NCBI GenBank assembly: GCA_001051155.2
Contig: JYIP02000008.1
Location: 2,418,001 to 2,482,000, forward strand
Source of the DNA: Chrysoporthe austroafricana
Taxonomy: Eukaryota; Ascomycota; Sordariomycetes; Diaporthales; Cryphonectriaceae
Reading direction: 5' to 3'
DNA: 64,000 nt
Position 1 is the stretch's first letter, and each line of letters starts with the position of its first letter. Shown in pieces: positions 45,634-57,000 of this stretch. Under the pieces are notes generated by a model. The model did not search any database. It was given only the letters and a program-made list of their open reading frames with translations, and was not told the DNA's origin. The position numbers and the translations under genes were made by a program.

Positions 45634-47596
45634 GTTTATTTGCAAGAAAGAAAACCGTAGATCTGGATTTGTTATCAAGTCGCTCGATGAAAATGAAGAT
45701 TAAGTTCAGACCGGAGGCTGCGGAGATGGCGATCATATGGGCTTGGTTACCAACGCTCGCCATATGAGCACGCAATCTCGCCATCCGGATATCACGTGTG
45801 GCTACTTTGATATGCTGTCGCATGAAACATGTCAACGTATCGCTACCATTTGCAAAGATAAGTTGCGAGTCAGTCGATAATTGAAAATTAGCATTTTTAA
45901 TGCTAGTTCTTCATTTGACTAACCCTATGAAGTCCTCTGCAGACTGCCGAATATGACGGTACACCAGATGCATACGGTTCCATGGCGATGCATGGTTTCA
46001 TTATTCACAGCAGCCAAAGCAAAGTGCAACGATCAGCATGCAAATGAGCACCAGAGCAAAAAGATGATTTCGGCTTCCAAGCGATTGGAAAGAAGCGCCA
46101 TAGACACAGGGAGACCTTATGGTCTTAAGCAATGCCAACAATTATGAAGTCGTCCACCTTGCACTTCAGTGTAAAACACGCGCTGTGAGCCACTTGTTTG
46201 TCGGCTGTGCAATTTTCTTAAGCATTTGCATACTCACAGAATGAAGGATGTTATAAAGTGATATGTAGGTGGTAAATAATACACGTATATCCATAGTATG
46301 CAACATATATAATACAGCTGAGCGCAGCCAGAAGAGGTGAGACTAAAATTTGTTTAGGGTTCTTCATTTACTCATCTACTTATTCTTGTTCTTCAATAGT
46401 AGGAACTAGTCTCTTGAATGTTATAATGTTAAATGTTGAGTAATGATACCCTTTGAGGCATGATGTGATACGTCAATCACAGCTTTCCTCGACTCTAACC
46501 CATGTACCCAAGGGTTATCAATCTCGAGAAAATTATGTGAACATTAAATAGTCTTTGGAAGTCATTAGAAATAGTAATTCGTTCCATGGTTTTCCTGCAG
46601 TGAACACACTGACAGGTTTGCTGACAGCATGTGTCAGTAACACTCCCTGCACTACATCTATACGACTTTGCCAATCTTAAACTGTGGAGAAATATAAAGG
46701 TTAAAGCTGATGCACGCATCAGCGATTCGCTTTTGCACGTTTTTCTCAGATCGTATTATTAAGAACAATGACATTGGATCAGTTCGTTTGGCCGCGTAGC
46801 ACCCTAACAAACTGGGGGGTGTGTGGAGAAATATAAAGGTTAAGGCTGATGCACGCATCAGCGATTCGCTTTTGCACGTTTTTTCGCCACATAAACAACA
46901 GTCATGTACTACTATGAGCTTGACATAATGCATAAGGGCAGGATTTCGAAAATTGTCGGACTGCTAATCTACAAAGCTCCATGTAAATGCCCAGCGGCCA
47001 CGCTCCCCGACACACAAATACTCGAAGTTGTCTGAGCATAATCAGCTAAGATTATGATATCAATTTCAGAGCTTTGGGGAGAGTCTGGCCCTCTATAATC
47101 ATATTGCAGAAGTCTGCGCTGACATCTCAGCCCCTTGAATGCTCAATTTGGCGGTTGCCTTCGGACCTTTCCGACAAAAGTTTCAGCAAAATCTTACAGT
47201 AGTTAGTTAATGGACAAATAAATCAATAAAATAAATATAAAGCACATTGACATGGTGGCTCTGGATCATAGTCAGACTGTGTCCACACAGTTGAGGAATT
47301 CATAAATTACTGCGCCACCCAATCATTGGCGCCACGGCTACGCCACAAAAATTCAGGCCGGCTCGGCGCCGATATGAGTGCCAGAAGACCCCCAGGTTTT
47401 TGGGGAATTGTTTGCAGATGGCTGAGAGCAACAAACATCAAACACCATGAGGGGACTACAAAGAGCTCAAATCGCGCTGCGGTCGTGCAGCTATGATGGT
47501 ATCGCCATACCATCAAGGTAACTTGTCCGAGAATGCCCAATTAGCAGTTCTAAAACGCTGACACTTCCCGAAAGAGGCGCCATTGTGTCGAGAGCT
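45634..47596. other. AT-rich intergenic DNA with duplicated hairpin
   Basis: 2 kb, strongly AT-rich from 45850 to 47300, with no gene recognised. It carries the 63-bp direct repeat at 46683 and 46822. It looks like decayed repeat DNA. Confidence 0.5.
46683..46884 (+). repeat. 63-bp direct repeat with internal hairpin, two copies
   Basis: Copies at 46683-46745 and 46822-46884 differ by a single A/G and start 139 bp apart. Each contains the near-perfect palindrome GCTGATGC-AC-GCATCAGC and ends TTTTGCACGTTTTTC-like. They lie in AT-rich non-coding DNA. A solo element tail, MITE remnant or local duplication are all possible. Confidence 0.85.
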
Positions 47597-48403
47597 ATGG
47601 CCCCAAGCTGTAGCCCAGCCCTCACCACAGTCTCACCAAACGCATCCCTCCGACCCTTCTCACAGACCGCCTTTCTGAGCAAGAAGCACCGCGAGAAAGT
47701 CAAGAAGGCCGCCGCGGCTGAGCACAACGCGGACGAGTGGGGCGAGGACCAGCTGCCGTCGGAGTCGCGCAGGAAGGCCCGCGACAAGTTCACCCCGCCG
47801 TCCGACTTCGACCACGAGTCCGCCTTCGACCTCAGCGATGTCGAGACCGAGTACGCGAAGATCGACGAGCGCTTCGAGAAGCGGCTGCAGGAGTTCAAGG
47901 CCAGCGGCGGACGGTTCAACCCGGAGCTGCTGGGCCACCTCCGGGTGAAGCCCAGCCGCGACTCTGCCGACACGTACCCGCTGCACGAGCTCGCGTCGGT
48001 GGTGCACCGCGGCGGGCGGTCCGTGTCGATCATGGTCAGCGACGCGAGCTACATCAAGCCCATCATGAGCGCGGTGCAGAACAGCGAGGAGTTCAACCAG
48101 CAGCCACAGCGGGACCCGGACAACGACCTGGAGCTGGTGCTGCGCGTGGAGCCGGAGAACCCGGACGAGCAGGCCAAGAGGCTCAAGGGGGAGTGCAACG
48201 CGTGGAAGGACGGGGTGCGGGAGGTGCTGGCCACGAGGAAGAGCAAGCATGCGACGTGGCAGAAGGCCAAGCACCTGACCAAGGACGATGTGAAGAACCT
48301 GGATAAGAAGGTCAAGGCTCTGCAGGACAAGAAGATCGAGGCGATCGAGAAGAAGGAGAAGCAGTTGCTGGTCGAGCTGGCAAACAGGCAGAAGAGGCTG
48401 TGA
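47597..48403 (+). CDS. rrf1: Mitochondrial ribosome recycling factor
   Basis: Intronless, 268 aa from ATG 47597. The frame extends four codons upstream only through a GTG. The N-terminus (MAPSCSPALTTVSPNASLRPFSQTAFLSKK) is a typical mitochondrial presequence with an R-x-F-S cleavage pattern. The mature protein fits RRF: a first long helix (FDLSDVETEYAKIDERFEKRLQEF), a beta domain (PLHELASVVHRGGRSVSIMV), and two C-terminal helices ending KKVKALQDKKIEAIEKKEKQ. It releases mitochondrial ribosomes from mRNA after termination. Helix 3 has the usual alternation of Lys/Glu. It converges with the gene at 48550 (146 bp between stops). Confidence 0.88.
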   Translation: MAPSCSPALTTVSPNASLRPFSQTAFLSKKHREKVKKAAAAEHNADEWGEDQLPSESRRKARDKFTPPSDFDHESAFDLSDVETEYAKIDERFEKRLQEFKASGGRFNPELLGHLRVKPSRDSADTYPLHELASVVHRGGRSVSIMVSDASYIKPIMSAVQNSEEFNQQPQRDPDNDLELVLRVEPENPDEQAKRLKGECNAWKDGVREVLATRKSKHATWQKAKHLTKDDVKNLDKKVKALQDKKIEAIEKKEKQLLVELANRQKRL

Positions 48404-48549
48404 TCTGGCGACAAAGGCACCACAGGACGTGCAACGGGCGTTAGACGAGGACCCGACATGCATTCTTAAAAAATTGAAATTTGTACATTGACGGCGTCTG
48501 AGCATTGACCGTGCATTTACCCATTTTCGGCCCTGTCTTCCTCCAGCGT

Positions 48550-49866
48550 CTATGTTTTGACCAATGTTCGCACTTTTTCCTCAAGCTTGGCAGCATCCAC
48601 TGGCCTGTACGACCGCTCGAGGGCGGAATACATAGCCAGCTTGCCCCAAGTATCATCAGCGCGCTTGACCACGGGATGATTACCCTTGACGGCATATTTG
48701 ATAATCGCCTCCCTCGTCGTCTTGTTTTTGGTCGACGCGACGGCCCGGTCGTTGACGTGCGCTTCGAAGGAGAACTCGGCCTCCTCCCGTGCCCTCCGCT
48801 CGATGTCCTCCGTGGTGCCGAGCTCATTGTAAGCCTTCACGAATGCCGTCCAGTCCTCCCCGTATTTCTTCTTCCCCTTCTCGATGATTGCGTCATGCTT
48901 CTTCTCCACAACCCTGTCCCCCTTGCCAGGAGCCAGCATCATCTTCACGCCCTTCTTCTGCTCCACACTCGAGTAGAAGATCGGCTTGCCTGCCGACAGC
49001 CACCTTCTGACGTCTTTCAACTCGAAGGTAGACTCGGCCTCCTGGAAGCCTCTGCCTCCTCCCATGATGCGCATATTGCGGACCGCAATCTCCGCCTGTC
49101 CGAGCGCAGTGTTCGTAGCCACCGCGGGACCCCAGCCGATCAGCGACGCGAGCGTCGTCGACGGCTTGTACGGCCTCTCGGCACCTCCGGCATCCATCGT
49201 CGCCACATACTTCTGGACCTCCTCTTCCATATGTTCCCAGCCGGCGGCCATAGCATCTTGCTCGCTCGACTTCTTCTCGTCCCTCTTCCGCGACCGGGGT
49301 GGTCCTCGCCCCGCGCCGGCCCCCGCGCCCCCTCGAGGCTGTCGGCCTCCAAAGCGCCCGCCTTCTGTGCGTTGTGGTTGGAAAGAGCCAGGCGCACCGG
49401 GGCGTCCGCGGAGAGCACCCGAGAGACCGCCGCCGCCGGTCCGGCCCGCAAAGCGAGGCACGAAGCTTGACGAGCCCGGTGCAGGCCTGTCGCCGCCGCC
49501 TAGCTGTGACGGCGGGCGGACGAATCGAGGTGCGCCGTCTGCGCGCCGCGGAAGGCTCTTCAGGCTGATGATATTCCCCCCTTGGTTGAGGCCGGGCGGG
49601 CGCGAGAGGGTGGCGGTGCGGTTCGCGACGGGGCGGCGGGTGATGATTGGTCTGCTGCCGCCCTGTGAGGACGACGGCGATGCCCTAGAGCTGCTGCTCA
49701 TGGCACCGAGGGCGGAGGCGGCTGCGACGGAGCGCTGGCGTCGTGTCGTGCTGCTGCTGTTCGCGTCATCGTCGCTGCGGCGCGGGCTAGTCGAGAAGGG
49801 TCGTTGTGGGAGGGATTTTGCCTTGACGCTGCGTCCGAGGACGAGGCGCGCCGCTTGCCGGGGCAT
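48550..49866 (-). CDS. Predicted mitochondrial protein, function unknown
   Basis: Intronless, 438 aa from MPRQAARLVLGRSVKAKSL, an Arg-rich acid-free presequence with a PFSTS cleavage-like site near residue 23. Residues 30-190 are disordered and rich in Gly, Arg, Ser and Pro (RGG-like GGRFGGRQPRGG), which could bind RNA. Residues about 195-438 are ordered and helical: AMAAGWEHMEEEVQKYVATMD, TLASLIGWGPAVATNTALGQ, and a charged C-terminal part ending DTWGKLAMYSALERSYRPVD. It may be a fungal mitoribosome or mitochondrial RNA factor. That rests on the leader, the RGG region and the neighbouring recycling factor, not on recognised homology. Confidence 0.75.
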   Translation of the reverse strand: MPRQAARLVLGRSVKAKSLPQRPFSTSPRRSDDDANSSSTTRRQRSVAAASALGAMSSSSRASPSSSQGGSRPIITRRPVANRTATLSRPPGLNQGGNIISLKSLPRRADGAPRFVRPPSQLGGGDRPAPGSSSFVPRFAGRTGGGGLSGALRGRPGAPGSFQPQRTEGGRFGGRQPRGGAGAGAGRGPPRSRKRDEKKSSEQDAMAAGWEHMEEEVQKYVATMDAGGAERPYKPSTTLASLIGWGPAVATNTALGQAEIAVRNMRIMGGGRGFQEAESTFELKDVRRWLSAGKPIFYSSVEQKKGVKMMLAPGKGDRVVEKKHDAIIEKGKKKYGEDWTAFVKAYNELGTTEDIERRAREEAEFSFEAHVNDRAVASTKNKTTREAIIKYAVKGNHPVVKRADDTWGKLAMYSALERSYRPVDAAKLEEKVRTLVKT

Positions 49867-50396
49867 TGAGGAGTATTCCCTCGTTGTGAAGCCCGGGGAG
49901 GGGCGTGTTGGTCCGAGGCTGGAGGTGCAGGTGGTCCTGAAGGGCGCGGCTTGGAAAATCAGGTCGAGGTCGAAAGCTCACACCGGGAGGCTCCGATTTT
50001 GCGGCTCACCAGCTGTGGACAGTGCATGGTGCGTTTTATCTGTTTTCTGCACTGTATCTCCACCCGTTTGTTTGACCACAGCTGTAAGTTTCAGTATCAA
50101 TTCGTATTGGCTAGCCATTGAGATTTATGCAAAATGCAATAAAAAATGTTATCAGTCGGACCATTCAGTTGAACGTGGTAAAAATGGCAGATGTTCTGAC
50201 CGCACAGCATTTTCCCACTGTTTCTACGGACGTACTTGTATGCCCACTCAGCGCCACGGTGAAAAGAGGCTCTCTGCCATGTATATGCAGCAGCTAATAG
50301 CATTTGCATCTTACTTAGCAAAGAACTAAGCTGCTTACTAAAGGTGGCCTAGGTTGAAGTTATAGTGCAATCAAAAGCCAACCAACAACGAAACCA
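49867..50396. other. 5' flank of the mitochondrial protein gene
   Basis: About 0.5 kb; no motif recognised. Confidence 0.4.
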
Positions 50397-50462
50397 CCTT
50401 GGCTAGTGTAATGGTTAACACGCGGTTATTGACACACACGGGTTCGAGTCCTGGGCCGAGGA
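50397..50462 (+). tRNA. Truncated tRNA-like element
   Basis: The acceptor stem CCTTGGC/GCCGAGG is complete (50397-50403, 50455-50461) with discriminator A. The D arm GTGT/ACAC is good. The T loop TTCGAGT sits on a four-pair stem. But only 16 nt lie between the D and T arms where about 22 are needed, and no anticodon stem forms. A and B boxes look intact (TAGTGTAATGGT; GGGTTCGAGTCC), so it may still recruit Pol III. Most likely a tRNA pseudogene with a six-base loss. Confidence 0.4.
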
Positions 50463-51976
50463 ATTCTTTATATGCCTGACTCCGGTCGCTGATGTGGCCA
50501 GGAGCGTGCGAGCATGAGGTGGTGGGCGGTGGTTGTGGAAGCAGGAGCAGGTGCGGGCTTGAGGAGGTGATGGAAGGCCGTAGCGATAGGTCGATCGGTG
50601 AAGGTGGGCGACCACAGACAGGAGCGACCGGGTCTGTCGGCAGAGGACTGATTTCCATCTCCAAAGAAACTGCGCAAATCTCTTTGGCGGCCAGATGTAA
50701 AGATGCGATGCCTGAAGGAGCTCTGCAGTCGTTGATTGAGGAGAGAAGTTGTAGTTTGGATGAGAATTTCTAACAAGTTGTTCTCAGCAGTTCTATGCAG
50801 CATTCTTCGAGCACTTCCACCTGGGTAATCACTTAGCCAACTGGGCAAACAAAGAAAGTATGCTATGGAGACAAAAGTGTGTGTGGGTGACAATGATCTT
50901 TGCAGAGCTGCTTCTAGACGAACAGTACTAATTTACCATAACTAGATGCTGAGAGGAATATTCAAAACGAGAAATTGATCAGCAAGAGATGGCATCGATC
51001 ACCCTGCGAATCTAAAAGAAGTTCGGTTGCGACAAGACTCCAATAGTCCATACTCCAAGAGGCCATCCTGGCGAAGGATGAGTCCCCGGCAAATATTTCT
51101 TACAAAGGATCAAAATACAAAGATCGTCATGAGGGACTTGTCCTATCATCGTGTGGCTACCCTAGGTAAAAAGGTTCAAAGGAACAAAGTCATATCACAT
51201 CACCGAGATCGAAGAAGACGCAGTGAATGCACAATCTGTGAATTATCATGATGAAAAGGAAAAAGTCTATCCGTTCTTGTTTTCCATGCGCCTATTATTA
51301 AGCATTACTCGGTGCATCCCTGCCAGAACCTCCGCTGGTACGGCTCTACTATCCTGCCCGTAGTCCAGATGTATCCATCCATCTATCGCTGTGTGAGTAA
51401 CAAGTCAGATGTGTTTCTGCCTTGGAATAGCCAGGCATGGGATCATTGAGATAGATCCGCAGTTATCCTTCCCAAAGCCAACTGAGATATCACCAAAGAC
51501 TCCGGACTAAACCTGTGCCCCTGGGCGGAATCCGCCCGTTCATTGCTGAAGGGAGTATCGAGGTTTCTCGCTCGCCCACAAGACAAAGCGAAAGAAAGTT
51601 GTTCGTGTAGGAATCGTCAAATCGGAAGGCCACTGTTGATGCCTGGAGAAAGGTTGTCAAGGTACTCCGATGCTCCATGCCAGAAGATGTCAAACAGTGA
51701 AAGGCGACGCTCTTGTGTTGTATGGCGCAACGTCAGTGTTGTACCAATTCGCGTCTGGTGTTTTTTTTTCTTTTTAAAAAAGCAGCTGCATCGTGTTCAG
51801 ATTGCCGAAACAATCGATGACGCAGCCAAAGAAGTTTCTTGGGAATAGGCCGTACCCCAGTGCCGAAATTCGGTGCCCATTTAGCAAGGTTGCTCTACCG
51901 AGGTATTGAGAAAGAAGGCAGCCTTGAGAGCTCGAAGATAACGAGAAGGGGCCTGCGTGGTCGAGGCACATGCATC
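50463..51976. other. Intergenic, nothing recognised
   Basis: 1.5 kb with short frames and a T-run at 51761-51771. It includes the 3' flank of the 758-aa gene. Confidence 0.4.
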
Positions 51977-54742
51977 TTACCAGGGATACGGGTTCATGCC
52001 CGCCTCTTGCTGGAACTCATAAGCTACCGCCCGAATCCCCTTGGCGGGAGTCCAGCCAGCGACATAGCCGTCGAACTCCCGAAGCTTCTCGCAGGTGAGA
52101 GGTTCCCGGTACAACATGAACGCCAAAGAGTCCTGGACATTAGAGGCGGCGGGCTGGAAGCCACAGTCCTCATGGTCCTTCTGCATAATGCCAATGTGGC
52201 CCAACGGACCGCTCGACAACTCCTTCAGGGACAAGCGGTCAATACGCTCGATGAATTCGTGCAGTGGCGAACCGGGTTTGTCGAGAACTCGGTTAACAAA
52301 TTCTTTCCTCCGGTGGATGATGGGAGTGGCAACGCCCAGAGCATCAGTCTGGAAAAAGTCGTCGTCCTTGGGAAACTTAGACTGGGAAAGGTCGGCGTAA
52401 TCGTTCTCCCCGGTCTTAACAAAGCCAAGTGCATCAACTGCCATGCGCTTTTGAGTCTTCATGTGGTCGGTCTCCTGCTTGACCCACTGCTCCAAGCGGC
52501 AGGTCTCGCACGTCGTGAACGCACTGAAGAACATCCTCGGCGTGGGATTGTTGCAAGACGTGCAGCGATGAGTCTCGGCCCAGATTCTGTAGTTGTCGAC
52601 GGTGCACTGGAAATCGGTAGAGCGATAACCGCGATCGAAAGTCTCCAACCACAGCTCCTCACCAAACATTGCCTTGGCAAGAGCGAAGTGGATGATGATC
52701 TCCTTCCGGGTCACGCTCATGCGCAGGTCCTCGGACCATTGTTTCCAGTTGAAGTCGGTATTTCTCATGTTCGCGGGACGCGACGCAACCCACTTAGACA
52801 TCGCAGCGTCAATTTCGGCCTTCATGCTCTGGTGCAACTCGTATGCTGCCATCGTGACAGGAATGCAAAAAGCCGGCAAGGGCAGTGCCTCCAGGTATTG
52901 TCGAAGCAAAGAAGAGCACTCAGTGATCATGTGATCCTGACCGGCACCTGTTTCAAAAATAGAGTATTAGCAAAGGCAATGCGGAAGTTTAGGACTAGTT
53001 AATGCTTACCATAAATTGCAGGAAGAAGACGATAGAACAAGAGTCCAACAATAGCAGTTGGGATCTTGATACCGGAGTCGGTCCAAGTAACACCGTACGT
53101 GCCCTTTCGTGACAGATGCAACAGGTTTCCGTGAAGCAGGCTTCCGTTAAGCAGGTCTCCGTTCTTCCACATAGGGCCACGCTCGAACAATGGGGAGATG
53201 TCAGTATTGATGTAGGTGCCACGCTCCCTCTGAACAGCTGCGATGAAGTCCAGAAACGGCGCGACATGATGAAGCCGGAACATCTCGCAGTTGACGATCT
53301 CCAGTCGCTCCAGATTGGGTAACAGCTTGACCATGGCGGCAGCGACCCTGTCATCGACAAACTCCACGTTGCTCAGAGTCAAGATCTTTGTAACCGCCCC
53401 ATGAAGCTTAAAAGACCGGAAGAGGCGGCAGAGGGAAGTACCAACGCGCCAGTAGTCGGCCTTCGGGCGAAACTCAATTTTGTTTCGAGTGTGCCAGTTA
53501 CGGTGGGATCGGGAGACCATTAGGAACTAATGAATCGGAAATGTTAGCTTCTTCAACATCAAACTCTTTAAATGCTAAAAAAAACAAAAAATAAAAAGGG
53601 GGGGTAAGGGGTGGGGGGGGTTGAAGGTTAACTTAACACTTCAACACGTCTTTCCGACCTTGCCCCACCTTTTCTACTTTCTTTTACTTTTTAATTTTTT
53701 TTTTTTTTATTTTCTTTTTTTTTTGTTTTTTTTTGTTCTTTTGTTTGTCCCTTTCCACACATATCTGTACCATTGACCACAAATTTGNAAAAAAAAAAAA
53801 AAAAAAAAAGATAAAAAAAAAAAAAAAAAAAAAAAAAGAGGGAGTAAGGGGGTTGGCGGGATGAAGGCGTACTTACCATCGCACCACGGCTTTCCGACTC
53901 TGCACCAGCTTGTCCTGACTTCTTCAGCTGCTCGAGCTCTTCTTGATTGTACTCAGAGTAGTAGAGGTTGGCGTGGCAGAGGTCATACATGACCTGGAAA
54001 TCGCCAACGATCCAGGCTGCCTCGGTGCAGGTCTCAAAGAGTGCAGCGCGGGACGTATACGGGAGGTGGCCCAGAATCTTCTCAGCAGCATACTTGACGC
54101 CGCCCAACACATCCATTAGAGTGGGTGCAGAATGAGCCGTCGGGGCGTTACGGGGGTCTCTTCTCGCAGTTGAGTTGATCTGTGCCCGGACCGGGAATCT
54201 CGGACCTGGTTTCATGGGAGCCTGCTTTTCGTTAGCACCAACATAAGGACACGGATAGTGGCATGAATAAAACGGGGCATATTTGTGGGACAACTTACAT
54301 CCATGATTATGTAGCGCTGGTCGGGGTAGTAGATGCTCGCCCGCTTGGCTTCCTCGACGGAGAGAACATGGTCATCAGAGTGCTCAACCAGGGCGACAAC
54401 CTCGGGGTCGTTCCTGTAATGGCTGCGAGCAAATGGCTCCCCTTCGGGGCTGAATCTGGGCCTCAGACGGTTGGAAGGGGTGAGATCTGTGAACGCTTGG
54501 CAGACCGCCTCGTAGCTCTGAGGGTCGAAGCCTGCAGGCTTGGGGAGATACCCAGCACGAAGCTGTTGTCCAGACGGAGCGGATCCGGGATTGGAGAGAA
54601 ATTGGGATTTCCACTTGTCCAAGAGAATCGACTCTTGTCTGTTGATCGGGAACTTGGGCTCATGGAGGCCCATCCACCGCTGTGGCTGTTGATCATTGCG
54701 AATGGCATTGAAGCCACGCTTCGGGTAGTGGATTAGAGGCAT
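51977..54742 (-). CDS. 758-aa fungal protein of unknown function
   Basis: Four exons: 54742-54299, 54221-53877, 53526-53010 and 52947-51977. All introns have GTAAG donors and the joined frame is open throughout. Exon 1 begins MPLIHYPKRGFNAIRN. Exon 3 includes leucine-rich text (KILTLSNVEFVDD, LLPNLERLEIVNCEMF) like a short LRR in fungal F-box-type proteins, though I see no F-box. Exon 4 has paired CxxC motifs (Cys564/567 and 582/585), a plausible zinc ribbon. No signal peptide or transmembrane segment. No known domain could be named. It looks like a lineage-specific fungal protein. Intron 2 (350 nt) is abnormally long, with poly-A/T and an N, and is probably inflated by misassembly; the flanking exons and splice sites look sound. 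Confidence 0.75.
53597..53838. other. Suspect assembly segment inside an intron
   Basis: Bases 53598-53680 are a noisy copy of 53838-53920 (shared TAAGGG, GAAGG, TTTCCGAC and GCCC/GCACC blocks). Poly-T mush, an N at 53788 and about 50 A's follow. The pattern fits a low-quality read end retained at a contig join rather than biology. Confidence 0.75.
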
Positions 54743-57000
54743 TGTTGCTGTCTTTCTATTAGCACTTGAGCATTGATGTAGAGAGCTCAATTTATGGTGG
54801 GTAGGGAGGAAGATGAGAAAACGGAAGGCTGAGACAGGGTTGATCAAGGGGGGGGGGATGGGATGTCCTTGATACTTCTCAAGTCTCAAGCTTCAGTGTA
54901 CTAGGAATCGATCCGGCCCCCCTCGCAAGTGGGGTTGTGCCTTCGAAAGACAACCTGAAGGGCAGGGTGCTGTGGTGGAGGGCAGAGAAGAAGGTTCCAA
55001 GCAAGAAAGGCTTTGAATCCAAGTCAAAGTGCTTTCAGGAGGGAACTCTCCAGGTTGGTGAGGCGGGTGCTTGAATCCAAGTGTCTTGGGATTGTGAAGC
55101 TAGAGGTTCATCAAGGGCAAGGTAGGGAATGATGAGGGATGCGAATGAGGGCTGGTGAGGGTGCTGAAGGTGGGTGCTAGGACAGACAAGCAAGCAGGGG
55201 AGTGGAAGAAATGCTCGATGACAGTCAAGACATACCTTTCGGGTTCCTTGAAGGTACAAGGGTACAAGAAAACTCTGATCAAGATCGAGGCTCGGCGTGG
55301 ACAGTACGAGGCTGGCACAAGAGATCCGACTCCGGGAAGGAGAATGGAAGACAAGAGATATGGTAGGAAGGATGAAGAGAGAAAAGGTGCTCGAGTTGAG
55401 AGGATGTGCAACCAAGGAAGTCTGTGCAAATTGCGATGTCATCCTTGTGGTCGATGATGGTGATGGAGAATGGAAAAGTGTTCCGGTCAAAGAGCTTCGG
55501 GCAGTCGATGTCAAGTTATATCTCTGGGGAGCTCGCCAGAGTGTGGTTCCGACTTTCACTACAGGAGGGGCAAAAATTCATTCCCAACAAACGACCGGAT
55601 TGAATGCCAGTGGCAGGGCAACATCAATGAAGTGTTGATGTAGCAACAATGTAGGTACCAGTTGAGAGAGCACAGGGGTTGGCCACAAAATTTCTCCTTT
55701 TACAGGATTTTTTACCCAGCTTCAATGGCTGGGCGCTTACTAAAATTACCATGAAAAATGAGTTTTCAACATTTGGACAATGATAATTGGAAGAGAGGCC
55801 TTCTCAGGGTGTAAACGTAATATTTTCTTGGTGCTCCTCTGTTAATTATTTTCATTGGGTGAATTCAGTATGCACAGTGCCTTTACTGCTTCGATCGTCT
55901 TCTATAATCGCTTGTCATTGTGGAAAATATGAAAAAAGAAAAAAAAAATAAATCGGCGAGATAGCTTGTGAGTGCTGCTAGTTTTCATGGCTTTTGTTCG
56001 TTTGTTTCTTGTCTTTCAATGGGGCAGCGGGCAGCGGCCCAACGACACCAAAGGGAATTAACTTGTAATTAGCTAGTCTTTTGCGGCTTCTCAAGGTATG
56101 TGTAGAGATTGGTCGGTTCCGATGCATATCAACTTGCTTGTTCAAGTTGGTGTTAAGAGTGTCAAGCTATTAGGTGCTTCCCCAGAGCCACGTCCCAGTG
56201 ATGTCTCACCATTGTTATGATGCTGAACCACTACAACCCACACTCGCTAATGGAACTGGCCTAAATATACAGTACAAAGCCTTAGGAATTTGCCTGTCGT
56301 GTTACGATAATAACCTTAGAGTGCCAAAAATCACGTGCCAGGGGTTGCTTTCTCTCCTTGAAGTACTGCCATACCAGCACTACATTCTCTTAGGATTCTC
56401 CTGAGCATACATCGAGCGAAGCACTCAATGTAAGCAATTTGTGTTGATCTATTGAAACTGTGTTATTCAGTTGGGATCAGTTATGTTACCTAAAACTGCC
56501 TGGCTAGACAGACATCGAGCTTTCAATGTGATAACAATGAGAGAGAAGCCTCTCTCTAGAAGATGTCATATTTTCCAGAGTTCTGTGTTGACTTGTAGCC
56601 TTAACCTCCATCCTCCCCCTCGACCGCCATGCCAAACGCACTGGCCTATACAACTACTGCTTCCATAAAGGAAGGAACAATTCACGAAACGATATGAGAA
56701 CGCATCGGCGACCAAGAGGTGACATGTTCCTTTGAGGAAACAATCTGGAGGAGTGAATTGTCGGCACACCTTCCCTCCCATATAGAGGCACGAAGACAAC
56801 CATAAAAAGAAGCCGAGCCTTGGTGGCACAGTCGTATGATAAATGATATTAACCCTGAACGAGTAGGCCTCGCAGAAGCAGAAATCAAATCCGGATTGGA
56901 GGGATATGGCAGCTTCTAGCGACGGGTACGAGACCAGCATGCCAGACCGGACCGAATACCAGGCGCAGGAAAGGGAGATGAGGATGTACTTGCTGGTTTT
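54743..57000. other. 5' flank of the 758-aa gene and gene-free DNA
   Basis: A plus-strand frame within 55297-55638 (peptide with EVCANCDVILVVDDGDGEW) reads somewhat like protein but has no ATG at its 5' end and no partner exon. From 55700 the DNA is AT-rich. No gene called. Confidence 0.4.

Noticed and set aside
47660..48505. 281-codon minus-strand frame, Leu/Val/Arg-rich
   Set aside because: Antisense shadow of the ribosome recycling factor.
51839..53002. 387-codon plus-strand frame
   Set aside because: Antisense of exon 4 of the 758-aa gene, which has better introns and composition; no ATG or domain on this strand.
53691..54293. Frame ending in poly-Lys/Phe with an ambiguous residue
   Set aside because: Reads through an intron and the suspected assembly artefact; only 53877-54221 is real exon.
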